From: Planctomycetaceae bacterium
GTDB taxonomy: Bacteria; Planctomycetota; Planctomycetia; Planctomycetales; Planctomycetaceae
NCBI GenBank assembly: GCA_021732415.1
Contig: JAKFVC010000014.1
Coordinates: forward strand, 49,148-113,147
Length of the DNA: 64,000 bases
Reading direction: 5' to 3'
Shown: piece after piece, positions 34,126-42,675 of the stretch
Position numbering within the stretch: the first letter of the stretch is position 1
Layout: each line of letters starts with the position of its first letter
Made by a program: the position numbers and the translations under genes
Notes under the pieces: model-generated
What the model was told of the DNA's origin: nothing
Seen by the model: only the letters and a program-made list of their open reading frames with translations
Databases searched by the model: none

Positions 34126-35424
34126 ATGGCGAACAAGGCAATACAGCTTCCTCGACGTCAGTTTTTGAAGACCGCGGTGGCGACCGGCAGTGCCGCGCTG
34201 CTGGGCTCGACCATCATTCCCAGTTCCGCTTTGGGCCTGGATGGGGCTGTGGCTCCCAGTGAACGGGTCGTCGTCGGAGGGATTGGCATTGGTAACCGCG
34301 GGACCTACGACCTGGGCTGTTTCCTCGAGCAGAAGGATGTGCAGTTCGTCGCCGTCTGCGATGTGAAAGAGAAGCGTCGTACCGCCGTCAAGAAGATCGC
34401 CGACGAGAAATATGGCAACGAGAACTGCAAGACCTACATTGATTTCCGCGAATTGCTGGACCGAGCTGATATCGATGCCGTGCTGATCGCCACCGGGCCG
34501 AATTGGCATTCGACCGCTGCGATGGCTGCCGCCAAGGCTGGCAAGGACATGTACTGTGAGAAGCCCTGTACCAAGAATATCGACCAAAGCCTGATCCTGG
34601 CTGAGACGATGCGCCGCACCGGAAGAATCTTCCAGGCGGGAACTCAACGACGCAACCTGCCGCACTTCGCGTTTGCGTGTGAATTGGCTCGTACCGGGAA
34701 ACTCGGCAAGCTCAAGAAGGTCTACGCTCACCCGGCGGGGATGCAAGCTCTGATGAGTGGCTGGTTGCCCCCTGAAGCCGCGCCGAACAAGGAAGTCGTC
34801 GATTGGGACATGTACCTCGGGCCGGCGGCCTGGCGGCCCTTCAACGCCAAGCAACTCGACGGTTTCAACTTCGAGAAGGGTGGCGGATTCATTGGTGCCT
34901 TCAACGGCGGCGGCGTGCTCGAATGGGGTTCGCACTGTGTTGATCTCTGTCAATGGGCCGTGGGGGATTGTCCGCCGCCGGTGGAATACAACGCACCGAA
35001 GGATGGCGAACTGGTCGCTCGCTATGAGAACGGCTGCGAATTGATCTTCCGCGAAAAGGGTTGGATTCCGCTCGGTTCTTGCCCGGTTCGATTCGAAGGC
35101 GAGACCGGTTGGGTGGAGGCGGGCGACAGCGGCAAGCTCGTGCTGAGCTCTCCGGAATTGCTTGCCGGACGCGAGGTCGCCGAAATCGGCGGCTATCCGG
35201 CGACGTTCCATGTGCGCGACTTCCTCGACTGTGTGAAGACGCGCAGCCAGCCGAAGGGCAATGCCGATGCCGCGTGCAACGCTCACATTGCCTGCCATGC
35301 CGCCAATGTGGCGCTGCATCTAGGTCGCACCGTGAAGTACGACAACAAGACGAACGAGTTCATTGACGACGCCCAAGCCAACCGCATGCGATCCGAGGCC
35401 CTGCGCGAACCGTGGCGGCTATAG
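34126..35424 (+). CDS. Gfo/Idh/MocA-family oxidoreductase, Tat-exported
   Basis: A 432-aa protein from ATG 34126 (GGAGAG upstream). The Tat signal LPRRQFLKTAVATGSAAL leads into a Rossmann domain (VVVGGIGIGNRG), then KDMYCEKPCTKN, the EKP signature, and a C-terminal sheet domain with WGSHCVDLCQWA. The related 41193-42620 product differs in sequence and belongs to another operon. A NAD(P)-linked sugar dehydrogenase is likely; substrate unknown. The gene begins a plus-strand run with the HEAT and thioredoxin genes but is separated from them by a stem-loop. Confidence 0.9.
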   Translation: MANKAIQLPRRQFLKTAVATGSAALLGSTIIPSSALGLDGAVAPSERVVVGGIGIGNRGTYDLGCFLEQKDVQFVAVCDVKEKRRTAVKKIADEKYGNENCKTYIDFRELLDRADIDAVLIATGPNWHSTAAMAAAKAGKDMYCEKPCTKNIDQSLILAETMRRTGRIFQAGTQRRNLPHFAFACELARTGKLGKLKKVYAHPAGMQALMSGWLPPEAAPNKEVVDWDMYLGPAAWRPFNAKQLDGFNFEKGGGFIGAFNGGGVLEWGSHCVDLCQWAVGDCPPPVEYNAPKDGELVARYENGCELIFREKGWIPLGSCPVRFEGETGWVEAGDSGKLVLSSPELLAGREVAEIGGYPATFHVRDFLDCVKTRSQPKGNADAACNAHIACHAANVALHLGRTVKYDNKTNEFIDDAQANRMRSEALREPWRL

Positions 35425-35432
35425 TGGGAATG

Positions 35433-35501
35433 GTGCCCCGTGTTAGACGCTGCTAGCGTCTGCGATCCGACGCTGGCAGCGTCGGCCACGGGTGCTGGCA
35501 C
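35433..35501. repeat. compound hairpin after the oxidoreductase gene
   Basis: The outer stem (GTGCC at 35433, CCGTG to 35442) pairs with CACGG (35487-35491) and GGCAC (35497-35501). It encloses two hairpins, AGACGCT-GCT-AGCGTCT and CGACGCT-GGC-AGCGTCG. Related to the element at 24928-24987. Confidence 0.7.
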
Positions 35502-35579
35502 TGAATCATTTGAAGCCGATCCTGGTTCGTCTTTTCCTCGCTGCGATGTTCTTAATCCAAACGCTCTGGAGCGATAACT

Positions 35580-37727
35580 ATGCTATTGATTCGACATACG
35601 ACACGATTCCTCACACTTCTCGCTGCGCTTCTCGTGCTGACCATATCGTCGGTGCGAGCCGCTGAAGACAAGAATGGTTCTCCCCAACGGGAGATGGAAC
35701 TCTTAGCGGTCCTGCGGTCGGATGCACCCGATGCCGACAAGGCCCTCGCCTGCAAGAACCTGGCGATCCACGGCTCGGATGCGTCGGTGCCCGACCTGGC
35801 TAAGTTGCTGTCCGAAGAGAAATTCGCCTCGTGGGCCCGCATCGCTCTGGAAGCCATTCCGGGCTCGGCGGCTGGCGACGCGCTCCGCAAGGCGTCCGAA
35901 TCGCTGGATGGCAAGTTGCTGATCGGAGTGCTCAATTCGATCGGTGTCCGCCGCGACGCCAGTTCGACCGAGACGTTGATTGTGCGGTTGGAGGACAAGG
36001 ATTCGGAGGTCGCTTCGGCTGCCGCTGTGGCATTAGGACGGATCGGCAATGAAGCGGCCGCCAAGTCGCTGCGACCGTTGTTGGCCAGTGCTCCGGCTGG
36101 CGTCCGTTCGGCCGTGGCCGAGGGCTGCGTTCTCTGTGCTGAGCGGTTGCACGCTACCGGCAAGTCGGCGGATGCAGTTGCGATTTACGATGAGGTCCGC
36201 AAGGCTGAAGTCCCGAAGCAGCGAATTGTTGAAGGGACTCGTGGCGCGATTCTGGCACGCGATCCCAAAGAGGGATTGCCGCTGCTGATGGAACAATTCC
36301 AGTCTCCGGATAAGGTCTTCTTTCAGCTCGCATTGGGAACGGCGCGCGAGTTTCCCGGTAGCGATGTCGACAAGGCCCTCGCCGCCGAACTGACGAAATC
36401 CAAGCCCGAGCGAGCTGCTATGATCGTGCAAGCAATGGCCGATCGTCCCAAAACGGTTGTCCTGGCAGCCGTGATGAAGGCCGCAGAAGGTGGCGAGAAG
36501 CCCGTGCGGTTGTCGGCCATCGGGGCACTCGCACGAGTCGGTGATGTCTCGAGTCTGCCGTTACTGTTAGAGGCGGCCCTGGATGCCGATGATGAGCTAG
36601 CTCAGGCCGCGAAAGCCACATTGGGCGACGTCCGAGGAAACGGCATCGATGCTCAGATCGTCTCGCTCTTGTCCAAAGCCGAAGGGAAAAAGTACCCGCT
36701 GTTGATCCAGCTTGTGGGGAAACGGCGAATCGAAGCGACTGCCGCTTTGTTGAAGGCGATCGAACATGCTGACAAGACGGTGCGCGGGGCGGCATTGACT
36801 GCTTTGGGCGAAACCGTCACGTTGAAGAATCTTCCCGTGCTGATTACTCAAGCGACCTCGCCGAAGCGGGCCGATGATGCTCCGATTGCTCAACAAGCCC
36901 TCAAAGCAGCCAGTATCCGGATGCCTGATCGCGAAGCGTGTGCGGCCGAACTGACGACTGCTCTGGATCGTTCGCCCGCGGCCACGAAAACCGTGCTATT
37001 GGAAATCCTGGGTGACGTTGGCGGAACCAAGGCCCTGGAGACGATGGGGGCGGCGGCCAAGAGCAAGGACCCGTTGCTGCAGGATGTGGGGAGTCGGTTG
37101 CTCGGGAAATGGAACAGTGTTGATGCGGCACCCGTGCTGCTCGATCTGGCAAAGACCTCGCCCGATGTGAAGTATCAACTGCGTGGCTTGCGTGGCTACA
37201 TCGGTCTGGTCCGCAAGTTCCCGATGGCTGACGCGGAACGAGCTGAGATGTGTCAGAAGGCCTTCGACGCTTCCAAGCAGGCCGCCGAACAAAAGCTGGT
37301 GCTGGATGTGATTAAACTTCATCCCGGCATTGAAACGCTCAAGTTCGCCATCAAGACCATCAAGGTGGAAGGCCTGAAGGACGACGCGACTCAAGCCACG
37401 TTGGTTGTCGCTCAAAAACTGGGCAGCAAGGGAGTCGACGTGAAGGAACTGCTCTCCACCGCCGAACTCAACAAGGTCAAGCTGGAGATCATTAAGGCGG
37501 AGTACGGATCGGGGGCGACTCAAAAGGACGTGACCGCCGTGCTGCAGAAGCAAGCCGGTGAGTTCCCGCTGATCACGCTCGCGGATGCCAGCTACAACGC
37601 GAGTTTCGGTGGCGATCCGGCCCCGAACGCGACGAAGCAATTGAAGGTCCAATACCGCATCAACGGGAAGGCCGGCGAAGCATCCTTCACTGAAGATGCC
37701 CTGATTGTGTTGCCCATGCCCAAGTAA
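35580..37727 (+). CDS. secreted HEAT-repeat protein
   Basis: A 715-aa protein with a signal peptide (LTLLAALLVLTISSVRA). Most of the length is a helical HEAT/PBS-lyase-type solenoid with repeated phrases such as VASAAAVALGRIGNEAAAKSL, PVRLSAIGALARVGDVSSL and TVRGAALTALGETVTL. No catalytic motif is seen. HEAT solenoids act as protein-binding scaffolds; planctomycetes have many exported ones, often fused to or beside cytochrome-like proteins. The last ~90 residues leave the solenoid and look beta-rich (TLADASYNASFGG). The partner is unknown. Confidence 0.82.
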   Translation: MLLIRHTTRFLTLLAALLVLTISSVRAAEDKNGSPQREMELLAVLRSDAPDADKALACKNLAIHGSDASVPDLAKLLSEEKFASWARIALEAIPGSAAGDALRKASESLDGKLLIGVLNSIGVRRDASSTETLIVRLEDKDSEVASAAAVALGRIGNEAAAKSLRPLLASAPAGVRSAVAEGCVLCAERLHATGKSADAVAIYDEVRKAEVPKQRIVEGTRGAILARDPKEGLPLLMEQFQSPDKVFFQLALGTAREFPGSDVDKALAAELTKSKPERAAMIVQAMADRPKTVVLAAVMKAAEGGEKPVRLSAIGALARVGDVSSLPLLLEAALDADDELAQAAKATLGDVRGNGIDAQIVSLLSKAEGKKYPLLIQLVGKRRIEATAALLKAIEHADKTVRGAALTALGETVTLKNLPVLITQATSPKRADDAPIAQQALKAASIRMPDREACAAELTTALDRSPAATKTVLLEILGDVGGTKALETMGAAAKSKDPLLQDVGSRLLGKWNSVDAAPVLLDLAKTSPDVKYQLRGLRGYIGLVRKFPMADAERAEMCQKAFDASKQAAEQKLVLDVIKLHPGIETLKFAIKTIKVEGLKDDATQATLVVAQKLGSKGVDVKELLSTAELNKVKLEIIKAEYGSGATQKDVTAVLQKQAGEFPLITLADASYNASFGGDPAPNATKQLKVQYRINGKAGEASFTEDALIVLPMPK

Positions 37728-37766
37728 GATGATTCCAACCGGGCAGGGATCGTTAGCGGGGCACGG

Positions 37767-37818
37767 CGAAAGTGCCAGGAACCGAGTGAGATCCTCGATT
37801 CCTGGCCACTTCGTTTTT
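37767..37818 (+). terminator. stem-loop with T-run after the HEAT gene
   Basis: CGAAAGTGCCAGGAA (37767-37781) pairs imperfectly with TTCCTGGCCACTTCG (37799-37813), then TTTTT. Position 40 bp after the stop codon fits a terminator; the sequence also looks like a dispersed palindrome. Confidence 0.6.
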
Positions 37819-38001
37819 CCTCAGAATCATTCCAACCTCGGCATGACACTGGATAAGTTGGATAAACCCGACACGGCGCAATCCGACGGCGGCTGGAATC
37901 CCTAAGGAATTGTTAGAGCGGCACGGCATTTTCTCATATGAGGCACGCTTCCAGTTGTTCCGCGGAGTGGGTACGCTCATATTAGAATAAGGAGTCGTGC
38001 T

Positions 38002-39735
38002 ATGACGATCAGAATGATTCGCCTTGCGTGTTGGCTGCTTGTTTCGGCCGTAGTGACCGGTGGAGTTGGCACGGAAGTCCGTTGCCTGGCTGCTGAGCCA
38101 CCACGGTGCGCGGTCCTCGAAGTCTTTACGCGGGGCGATTCTGAGAAGTCCAAAGCGGCGCAGGAATTTGTCGTCAAGACATTTGGCCAGCGTCCCGGCG
38201 TCCATCTTGTGGTGCGTGATGTCGTCGCCGATGCGAAGGCGCTCGACCGCTTTTATAAGCTGGCTGACCATTTCAAGCTCACCAAACCGGGGCTGCCGGC
38301 GTTTTACGGCAGCGGTCAGTTCGAGGTCGGCTGGGATGCGGTGACCACGCCGAAGCGTCTGGAAGAATTGTTTACGGTCGAGGTGTTCGTAAGATCTGGT
38401 TGCCCGCGGTGTGCGGCCGCCAAGCCAGTCATCTTCGACCAGATTGCACCACGCTATCCCGGCTACAAGTTCGTGCCGCTGGACATCGCTTCGTCCACGG
38501 ACGCTGGAACTCGTCTGAATGAGCTGTCGCAACGTTACGGCGTGCAGGCCACCTCGGTCCCCGCACTGCACTATTGCGGCCAATTGAGGGTCGGTTTTTT
38601 CGACGCCGCAACCAGCTATCGTCAATGGGACGATGTTCTGAAGGCAGTGACCATCGTCTGTCCGCCAGCGAAAAGTCCGCAGGAAAAAAGTCAACCGGAT
38701 AAAACCCCGCAAGATAAGAAAGTGACTGAACAGCGGCAGCCCCAGCATACTGACATCAACCAAGCAAGTGCTGTTCCCCTCTGGTTGGTCGCAGTGCTGT
38801 TCGCACAACCGGCACCGGAAACTGCCGCGGAAGAACCTCCGCCGCGGGCGCCGCCGCCAATCACCGCCACTGATTCCGTGGCCACCGATTGCGACGCACC
38901 GCCACTGCGTCGCGCCGTGCCAGATGAAATTCCCGCCGAGACCGATCCCCTCGCCTTGCCGCCTCCCCCGCCCACACAATCTCTCGAGACGATCACGCTG
39001 CCCGTGCTGGGTGAGGTCCGCTGGCGCGACTGGGGAATGCCGGCATTTACGATCGCCGTGGGGCCGATCGACGGCTTCAATCCGTGTGCGATGTGGGTCT
39101 TGATGTTTCTGCTATCGCTGCTGGTCAATCTGCGCGACCGGTTGAAGATCCTGGCGGTGGCCGGAACATTCGTATTCATTAGTGGACTGGCCTATTTTGC
39201 ATTTATGACGGCGTGGCTCTCGGTCGCCAAACTGGTCATTTACTTGCGGCCGGCTCAGTTGACCCTCGGCACCATCGGCCTGATTGTCGGCTTGATCCAC
39301 ATTAAGGATTTCTTCGCCTTCAAGAAAGGCGTGTCGCTCTCGATTCCCGAATCGAGCAAGCCGGGTCTCTATAACCGCATCCGGCGGATCGTGATGGCCG
39401 AAAATCTCTTAGCGGCCATCGTCGGCGCGACAGTGCTCGCGGTGCTGGTCAATATCATCGAGCTGCTGTGCACGGCAGGTCTGCCCGCCATGTACACCGG
39501 CATTCTGACCATGCAGAAATACCCCCCGTGGGAGAACTACCTGTACCTGTTACTCTACATCGCCGCGTACATGTTCGACGATTCGGTCATGGTGGCCATC
39601 GCTGTGGTGACGCTGGGCAAAAACAAGCTGCAGGAGCGAGGCGGCCGCATGCTGAAACTGCTCAGCGGCGTGGTCATCGCCGGACTGGGCGCGGTCATGA
39701 TCTTCAAGCCGAACTGGCTCGGCGTAGTGGAGTAG
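38002..39735 (+). CDS. thioredoxin-like plus CcdA/DsbD-like membrane fusion protein
   Basis: A 577-aa protein from ATG 38002 (AAGGAG upstream). A signal sequence is followed by a thioredoxin-like domain without a CxxC pair (~30-120), then a second, glutaredoxin-like domain with Cys134-Pro-Arg-Cys137 in VRSGCPRCAAAKP. A proline-rich, low-complexity linker (~215-325) follows. The C-terminal ~240 residues carry about six membrane segments with two conserved-looking cysteines, Cys362 in GFNPCAMW and Cys490 in ELLCTAGLP, placed like the redox pair of CcdA/DsbD. It probably passes electrons across the membrane to exported thiol proteins. The linker is unusual. Confidence 0.75.
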   Translation: MTIRMIRLACWLLVSAVVTGGVGTEVRCLAAEPPRCAVLEVFTRGDSEKSKAAQEFVVKTFGQRPGVHLVVRDVVADAKALDRFYKLADHFKLTKPGLPAFYGSGQFEVGWDAVTTPKRLEELFTVEVFVRSGCPRCAAAKPVIFDQIAPRYPGYKFVPLDIASSTDAGTRLNELSQRYGVQATSVPALHYCGQLRVGFFDAATSYRQWDDVLKAVTIVCPPAKSPQEKSQPDKTPQDKKVTEQRQPQHTDINQASAVPLWLVAVLFAQPAPETAAEEPPPRAPPPITATDSVATDCDAPPLRRAVPDEIPAETDPLALPPPPPTQSLETITLPVLGEVRWRDWGMPAFTIAVGPIDGFNPCAMWVLMFLLSLLVNLRDRLKILAVAGTFVFISGLAYFAFMTAWLSVAKLVIYLRPAQLTLGTIGLIVGLIHIKDFFAFKKGVSLSIPESSKPGLYNRIRRIVMAENLLAAIVGATVLAVLVNIIELLCTAGLPAMYTGILTMQKYPPWENYLYLLLYIAAYMFDDSVMVAIAVVTLGKNKLQERGGRMLKLLSGVVIAGLGAVMIFKPNWLGVVE

Positions 39736-40094
39736 TTCCATAACCCTGGTTCTCACCGCCGCGGTTCCTTCAACGCATTCCATGCGATCAATGGCTCGCC
39801 GAGGTAGGGAATCCTCCATCTGCAAGCTCGCGCGCTCCGCCAGTGCCCAAGCACACTTGTTGGCGGGGGTCGTTGGCCAACCGTCCCCTCATTCGCTGAG
39901 CTCATTCAGATTGGAGTTCCTGTGTCCCGCGTCTCCACCGTCGGAAGAATCGTCACTGTACGTGCTTTCCACGAAGCCAGCTCATTTCTGCTGGGTATGA
40001 ATGCATAAATCTCCGATCGCGTCTCTTCTCGACCGATCACGTATGAGCAGTCACCTTGACGCACTCCCTTCAGACACCCCATTGGTGACGGACC
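39736..40094. other. intergenic region, nothing recognised
   Basis: About 360 bp with no convincing gene, RNA or repeat. It lies between two plus-strand genes and should hold the promoter of the downstream one. Confidence 0.45.
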
Positions 40095-41150
40095 ATGCTC
40101 AGTTCCTTCATTCCCCCATCCTGGTTTTACCGTCAGAATCGGAAAGCAATCCGCCCGCGACTCACGATCGACAGGATCGAGCCGCTCGAAAATCGCGATC
40201 TTCCAACGGCGTCACCCCTGTTGCTCAATGTGCCGAAATGGGTCCCTCGTGCAGACTGGAATGCGGCTGACGTCGCCAAGGCTTTGCAGGACAACAACCA
40301 GGTTGTGGGGAAGCACGGCCAGGAACTGAAGGCCAGCGGGCGTTGGGATAAGATCGTGCTCGGCGACTGGTATGTGCCGGCGGCCAATCTACTGGCCTAC
40401 GCCGTGAACCCCAACCCTCTGGAACTCGAACCGATCGCCGACCAGACGGTGTTTTATATTACCAGCGCCGAAAAAGGGGTCTTTTCCGGTCAGAATACGG
40501 TGACATTTTCCAAGCCCACTCTGCTCGGCTTGCAGACGGGAAGTACGGCCACGTACGACATGAATGGGATTGTCACGCGGAAGGGACAGGTCCGCATTGA
40601 ATTCAGCTCGACCGAGACAGGGCAAGTGATGGTGACCGGCGTCGGCGAAATGCAGTTTGAGGATCATGCCTGGCGGATCACGATGCAGATGGCGACCGAG
40701 TTCGACCCGTATGTGACACATTGGGCGTACATGTCGAAACTGGCGGAGGGCGTAACACCACCCGCTGCCGAGCTGCCGACGGATGATGGCGATTTGCACA
40801 ACAGTGAATTTCGCTGGCTTGAAGGGACTCACTGGGCCCTGACCGATTCGCAACTCTTCGCCCCTCCGACAGCCGATTGCCAGGATCAACCGGGAGTTGA
40901 ATTCCAGGTCGAGGGCTATCGCAACGGCTACTTTTGGGGCACCAGTCCCAGCGGTGCATCCACGCCACTTACGGTGGTGGGATCAGTCACCCCCCGCGGC
41001 AACCTGTTCCTCGTCCTGACGACGGAAGACGGGACTACTGTGACACGAACCGGCATTCTCAAACGTGGCGGGGCTGGCCGCGCTACCATGCAGTTCCGGA
41101 ACTACGAATCGACCCCGGCCGTCGGTGTGGCCTGGATGGTCCCGACGTAA
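40095..41150 (+). CDS. secreted protein with LEPR-XLL-like N-terminus
   Basis: A 351-aa protein. The N-terminus has no classical signal peptide but contains IDRIEPLENRDLPTAS (residues 25-40), a variant of the planctomycete LEPR-XLL export/anchoring motif also seen in the giant protein at 6539. The rest is beta-rich with no recognised enzyme motif. It may belong to a planctomycete-specific surface family. No operon partner is evident: the next gene is convergent. Confidence 0.6.
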   Translation: MLSSFIPPSWFYRQNRKAIRPRLTIDRIEPLENRDLPTASPLLLNVPKWVPRADWNAADVAKALQDNNQVVGKHGQELKASGRWDKIVLGDWYVPAANLLAYAVNPNPLELEPIADQTVFYITSAEKGVFSGQNTVTFSKPTLLGLQTGSTATYDMNGIVTRKGQVRIEFSSTETGQVMVTGVGEMQFEDHAWRITMQMATEFDPYVTHWAYMSKLAEGVTPPAAELPTDDGDLHNSEFRWLEGTHWALTDSQLFAPPTADCQDQPGVEFQVEGYRNGYFWGTSPSGASTPLTVVGSVTPRGNLFLVLTTEDGTTVTRTGILKRGGAGRATMQFRNYESTPAVGVAWMVPT

Positions 41151-41192
41151 CGGTGTTTGTAAGAATTTAGGCAGCGTCTGCCACGGGGACCG

Positions 41193-42620
41193 TTAGGAAC
41201 GCGGCAAATATTTGTCGGTCGACGGTTTCGGATCGATGATCGCATCGGCCTCGGGGAGGCCCACTGCCTGACGCTTTTCCGCGTCCCACACGATGGGTTT
41301 CTGCATCCGAAGTGCCAGGACGCCGAGCATGCCGACTTCGGTAATGCGGGCCCCGATTTCAAAAGGCGAGTACGACTTCGCGTCGCCGGCACACGCCAGC
41401 ACCCATTCGAACATGTGCGAGTTATTGACCTGGCTCCAACGCGGGCGCTCCCCTTTGGCTGCCCGTTTCGGATCCCACTTGAGCACTTCCGTATCAATCC
41501 GCGGCTGAGTCTTCGCGATCTTGGCCACCTCGGGCTGATTGGCTCCCTGGAAACCACTGGCTCCCTTCAGGCGAACGTTGCAGTCGGTATTCCACAACCC
41601 GACCGACACCGTCCCTTCGCTGCCCACAATCAAACAACCCGTCGTGCCGACCGGTCCTTGCGTGATATTTTCTGGCGGCAGGTGATTCTCTCCCGAGTAG
41701 AAGAAGAGTTTCAGCGGCCCGCGTTTCCCTCTCGCGGCAAATTCAAACGTCACGGCGCAACGTGTGGGGAACGATTCATGCCCGAGATTGTCGCCAGTCG
41801 CTTCGATGCGCGTGGGGGCGTCGAGTTCGAGGGCTCGATATGCCAATTGAAAACTGTGGCAACAGAAGTCGGCTAGGGAACCACCGCCGAAATCGTACCA
41901 GCCGCGCCACTTGCCGGGATGATAGATCTCATTGTTGTAGGGGCGAGACGGAGCCGCTCCTAACCAGAAGTTCCAGTCCAATCCATCGGGAATCGAATCA
42001 CTCTTAGTCGGCCGATCGACTCCATTGGGCCAGGCATGTCCCGGGTGCCAGACATGGACCTCGGTGATTGGCCCCAGGAGGCCAGATTGAATGACTTCGA
42101 AGCTGCGCCGAAAGCCCTCGGTCGAGCAGCCTTGATTGCCCGTCTGAGTCGCCAGGTTCGGATGATCTTTCGCCAGTTTCTCTAAGGCTCGACATTCGGC
42201 GACGGAATGGGCCAGCGGTTTCTCACAATAGACATGTTTGCCGGCCTGCAACGCTGCCTGGCAGATGGGGACGTGCCAGTGATCGGGCGTGCCGATGAGG
42301 ACAGCATCGACGCCAGTCTCTTTATCGAGCAACTCGCGATAATCATGATACGTCCGGGCATTGGTCAGCCCCTTCACTTGCAGAGCACTGTCGCGCTGCC
42401 GCTTATCCACATCGCAAATGGCTACGATCTGCTGATCGATCTTGCCGAGTTCCGGGATCAAGTAACCCCGCATCTGGCCACCCATTCCAATACACGCAAA
42501 CGACAAACGCTCGTTGGGCGATGGTCCGGCCAGGATGCCCGAAGGCAGAATGGTGGGTAGACCAATGCCGGCGGCCGCGGCAGCCTGGATGAATCGACGA
42601 CGGGAAATGGGATGGCTCAT
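41193..42620 (-). CDS. Gfo/Idh/MocA-family oxidoreductase, Tat-exported
   Basis: A 475-aa protein with a Tat signal (ISRRRFIQAAAAAGIG), a Rossmann fold (FACIGMGGQMRG), GTPDHWHVPI and the EKP signature HVYCEKPLAHS. The family member type with the DHWH phrase is common in planctomycetes. It is the last of four genes on the minus strand (47950 to 41193) with spacings of 39, 46 and 55 bp, so it likely serves the same pathway as the PSCyt1 and DUF1501 proteins and the esterase. Confidence 0.9.
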   Translation of the reverse strand: MSHPISRRRFIQAAAAAGIGLPTILPSGILAGPSPNERLSFACIGMGGQMRGYLIPELGKIDQQIVAICDVDKRQRDSALQVKGLTNARTYHDYRELLDKETGVDAVLIGTPDHWHVPICQAALQAGKHVYCEKPLAHSVAECRALEKLAKDHPNLATQTGNQGCSTEGFRRSFEVIQSGLLGPITEVHVWHPGHAWPNGVDRPTKSDSIPDGLDWNFWLGAAPSRPYNNEIYHPGKWRGWYDFGGGSLADFCCHSFQLAYRALELDAPTRIEATGDNLGHESFPTRCAVTFEFAARGKRGPLKLFFYSGENHLPPENITQGPVGTTGCLIVGSEGTVSVGLWNTDCNVRLKGASGFQGANQPEVAKIAKTQPRIDTEVLKWDPKRAAKGERPRWSQVNNSHMFEWVLACAGDAKSYSPFEIGARITEVGMLGVLALRMQKPIVWDAEKRQAVGLPEADAIIDPKPSTDKYLPRS

Positions 42621-42675
42621 GATGCAACGTATCTCTTGAGAGGCTTGGGAGAAGGACGCTTTTTCTGTCTGCGAG

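Noticed and set aside
34057-35319. A 420-codon minus-strand frame opposite the oxidoreductase
   Set aside because: It is antisense to an intact Gfo/Idh/MocA gene with clear motifs.
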